Source: Rhodospirillales bacterium (GTDB lineage Bacteria > Pseudomonadota > Alphaproteobacteria > Rhodospirillales > Casp-alpha2). From it: a DNA stretch of 64,000 nucleotides. Below, piece by piece: positions 62,836 through 64,000 of the stretch (positions are counted from its first letter, which is position 1; each line of letters opens with the position of its first letter). Location of the stretch: assembly GCA_017644185.1 (NCBI GenBank), contig JAEPMA010000004.1, forward strand, positions 1-64,000. The letters are read 5' to 3'. The notes beneath the pieces are model-generated. The model had not been told where the DNA came from. It did not search any database and saw nothing but the letters and a program-made list of their open reading frames with translations. The position numbers were made by a program, and so were the translations under genes.

Positions 62836-63709
62836 GGGCCCGGGCGACTACTTTTTCGACCCCTGCGCGTTCGCCCCCCGCAAGCCTGAGGCGCGGCGGA
62901 CGCACGTTTTCAGACCCCTCGCCGGTTAGTTGATTGGCGAGCTTGATCATCTGCACCAGCTTGACGTCGACGTCGAGATGCAGAAGGGGCATGAACCATT
63001 TGTAGAGTTCATAGGCTTCTTCGACCTTCCCTGCGCGGGCGAGCTTGAAGAGCTGCACCGCTTCCTTCGGGAACGAATTCACGAGGCCACAGACCCAACC
63101 CTTAGCGCCGAATAAAGCGTTCTCCAATACAAGATCGTCGACCCCGCAGAAGATCACGTATCGATCACCCAACTCGTTGAACATGTCCGTGATGCGACGG
63201 CTGTCGTGCGACGATTCTTTCACCGCGACGATATTCTCGACCTCGGCCAACGCCGCAAAGTCCTGCGGGCTCAGATCGACCTTATAGGCGACCGGGTTGT
63301 TGTAGATCATCATCGGCAGGTCGGTGGCGGCGGCGAGGGTCTTGAAGTGCGTGACGGCCTCAAGGCTGTCCTGCTGATAGACCATGCACGGCAGCGCCAT
63401 CAGACCGGCGCAGCCTGCCCGCTCCGCACGTTTCACGAATTCGATCCCGAACGCGGTCGTGTATTCGGCGACACCGGTCAGCACTGGGATCTTGCCGCCC
63501 GCCACTTCGACCGCGGCCCGCAAAACCAGTTCCTTTTCGTCTTGAGTCAGGGATGGGTTTTCGCCGAGGGTCCCCAGCATAACCAAGCCCTCGATACCTG
63601 CATCCATGCAAGATTGGATATGACGTTGTGTTGCCTCGAGATCGAGCGCGCCGTCGTCTTTAAATTCCGTCATAAGCGCCGGAAAAACGCCCTGCCAGTC
63701 GATACTCAT
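62813..63709 (-). CDS. Dihydrodipicolinate synthase family protein (probable 1-pyrroline-4-hydroxy-2-carboxylate deaminase)
   Basis: A 298-residue class I aldolase-fold enzyme. The Schiff-base Lys is K164 (VAVKESS) and the catalytic Tyr is Y136 (MMIYNNPVAY); GTLGENPSL is the family N-terminal motif. In this context it probably deaminates 1-pyrroline-4-hydroxy-2-carboxylate to 2-oxoglutarate semialdehyde. It is the first gene of the operon. ATG 63709 is preceded by AGGAAA within an inverted-repeat arm; the longer reading frame upstream begins inside the repeat. Confidence 0.87.
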   Translation of the reverse strand: MSIDWQGVFPALMTEFKDDGALDLEATQRHIQSCMDAGIEGLVMLGTLGENPSLTQDEKELVLRAAVEVAGGKIPVLTGVAEYTTAFGIEFVKRAERAGCAGLMALPCMVYQQDSLEAVTHFKTLAAATDLPMMIYNNPVAYKVDLSPQDFAALAEVENIVAVKESSHDSRRITDMFNELGDRYVIFCGVDDLVLENALFGAKGWVCGLVNSFPKEAVQLFKLARAGKVEEAYELYKWFMPLLHLDVDVKLVQMIKLANQLTGEGSENVRPPRLRLAGGERAGVEKVVARALETRPNV

Positions 63710-63716
63710 GTCATTT

Positions 63717-63757
63717 CCTGATACTAAAGTAGTTGAGAGATTTTCCTTAGTATCAGG
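63717..63757. promoter_or_regulatory. Perfect 11-bp inverted repeat in the hydroxyproline operon leader
   Basis: CCTGATACTAA (63717-63727) and TTAGTATCAGG (63747-63757) are perfect complements with a 19-base spacer; half-sites are 30 bp apart. On the minus strand the proximal arm ends in CAGG next to the ribosome site of the deaminase gene (AGGAAA, then ATG 63709). It may be an operator or a leader stem. Confidence 0.65.
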
Positions 63758-63790
63758 GAGCAACTCCGGCGTGGCAATGCCCGGGGGATA

Positions 63791-64000
63791 CTATTCTACC
63801 GTGCGCGGCGGCTTGCCCGTGTATGTCCAGATCATGTCGCGCGGGATCGGTCCCTTGTTGCGGCCGCCTTGTTGGGTTTGTTCCCAGGCGTGCGCCAGAA
63901 TCCCGACGGAGCGCGACAAACAGAAGAATCCCCGCGCCAGCGGCGCCGGAAAGCCGAGCTCGGCATATATGACGGCCGTTGCCCCATCGATATTCATGTT
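63791..64000 (-). CDS. Citrate synthase-type protein (citryl-CoA lyase-like), C-terminal part
   Basis: Only the last about 69 residues are in the window; the gene continues past its right edge. The visible end, NIDGATAVIYAELGFPAPLARGFFCLSRSVGILAHAWEQTQQGGRNKGPIP, is the C-terminal signature of the citrate synthase superfamily, close to short citryl-CoA lyase-type members. It lies 81 bases upstream of the hydroxyproline operon on the same strand, with the inverted repeat between them. Confidence 0.7.
   Translation of the reverse strand, partial: NMNIDGATAVIYAELGFPAPLARGFFCLSRSVGILAHAWEQTQQGGRNKGPIPRDMIWTYTGKPPRTVE

Noticed and set aside
1-64000. CRISPR arrays, insertion sequences, prophage or toxin-antitoxin genes
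   Set aside because: No regularly spaced repeats, transposase, integrase, phage structural or toxin-like gene was seen.

Overview
The window reads as chromosomal DNA of a free-living, aerobic, Gram-negative alphaproteobacterium, most likely a marine or aquatic Rhodospirillales-type heterotroph. This is inferred from an MDR-style porin, lipoproteins and an OmpA-type lipoprotein, a Tat substrate, a glutathione-dependent formaldehyde pathway, an alphaproteobacterial EF-G-like protein, argD-argF-hslO synteny, and many acyl-CoA and amino acid catabolic genes. Species cannot be fixed from the sequence alone. The window is gene-dense: no stretch longer than about 285 bases lacks a gene. There is one tRNA, no rRNA, no CRISPR array, no insertion sequence, no integrase and no prophage.

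Layout. 0-4.7 kb: GMC oxidoreductase, EF-G-like GTPase, and a membrane/cyclic-nucleotide-binding fusion. 4.7-9.7 kb: complete branched-chain amino acid-type ABC transporter (livF-G-M-H-K, minus strand) with a strong hairpin between livK and livH. 9.9-17.6 kb: SDR, GST, MsrB, then a CoA-transferase / acyl-CoA dehydrogenase / TPP-enzyme operon behind a LysR regulator, and a CBS-pair protein. 17.6-25.3 kb (minus strand): a signalling block made of a cNMP-like/TPR protein, a REC-histidine kinase, an Rcp1-type response regulator overlapping a membrane histidine kinase, an intergenic region holding a perfect FNR-type box and nested inverted repeats, and a TPR-glycosyltransferase; then ArsC. 25.3-30.9 kb: MscS channel, ZntB/CorA, an MFS transporter, RecX, an ABC-2 permease and a small coiled-coil protein. 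31-36.9 kb (plus strand): an SHMT-like PLP enzyme without the usual catalytic Glu, then argD-argF-GNAT-hslO and a lipoprotein. 36.9-43.1 kb (minus strand): TrkH, FolE, ApaG, OmpA-type lipoprotein, and a two-gene unit of a radical SAM protein plus a metallophosphoesterase-fold protein that has lost several metal ligands. 43.2-49.5 kb: TauD dioxygenase, acyl-CoA dehydrogenase, PepSY protein, tRNA-Gly(CCC), a cNMP/class III cyclase protein lacking the catalytic Arg, porin, LysR. 49.6-57.3 kb: alpha/beta hydrolase lipoprotein, Tat-exported Cache-like protein, a second MFS paralogue, a formaldehyde operon (adhC, ureohydrolase, fghA), a YdjM-type membrane hydrolase and a peroxiredoxin. 57.3-64 kb: zinc alcohol dehydrogenase with a LysR, divergent PhyH dioxygenase, and a trans-4-hydroxyproline catabolic operon (DHDPS-type deaminase, D-amino acid dehydrogenase, 4-hydroxyproline epimerase) whose leader carries a perfect inverted repeat, ending in a partial citrate-synthase-type gene.

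How the genes work together. The liv transporter and catabolic operons (hydroxyproline, acyl-CoA, formaldehyde) point to growth on amino acids and small organic compounds. Three proteins carry cyclic-nucleotide-binding-type domains, suggesting active cNMP signalling. The most novel-looking items are the radical SAM/degenerate phosphoesterase pair, the kinase-regulator block with its FNR-type box, the atypical SHMT-like enzyme, the cyclase-like protein with an incomplete active site, and the hydroxyproline operon leader.
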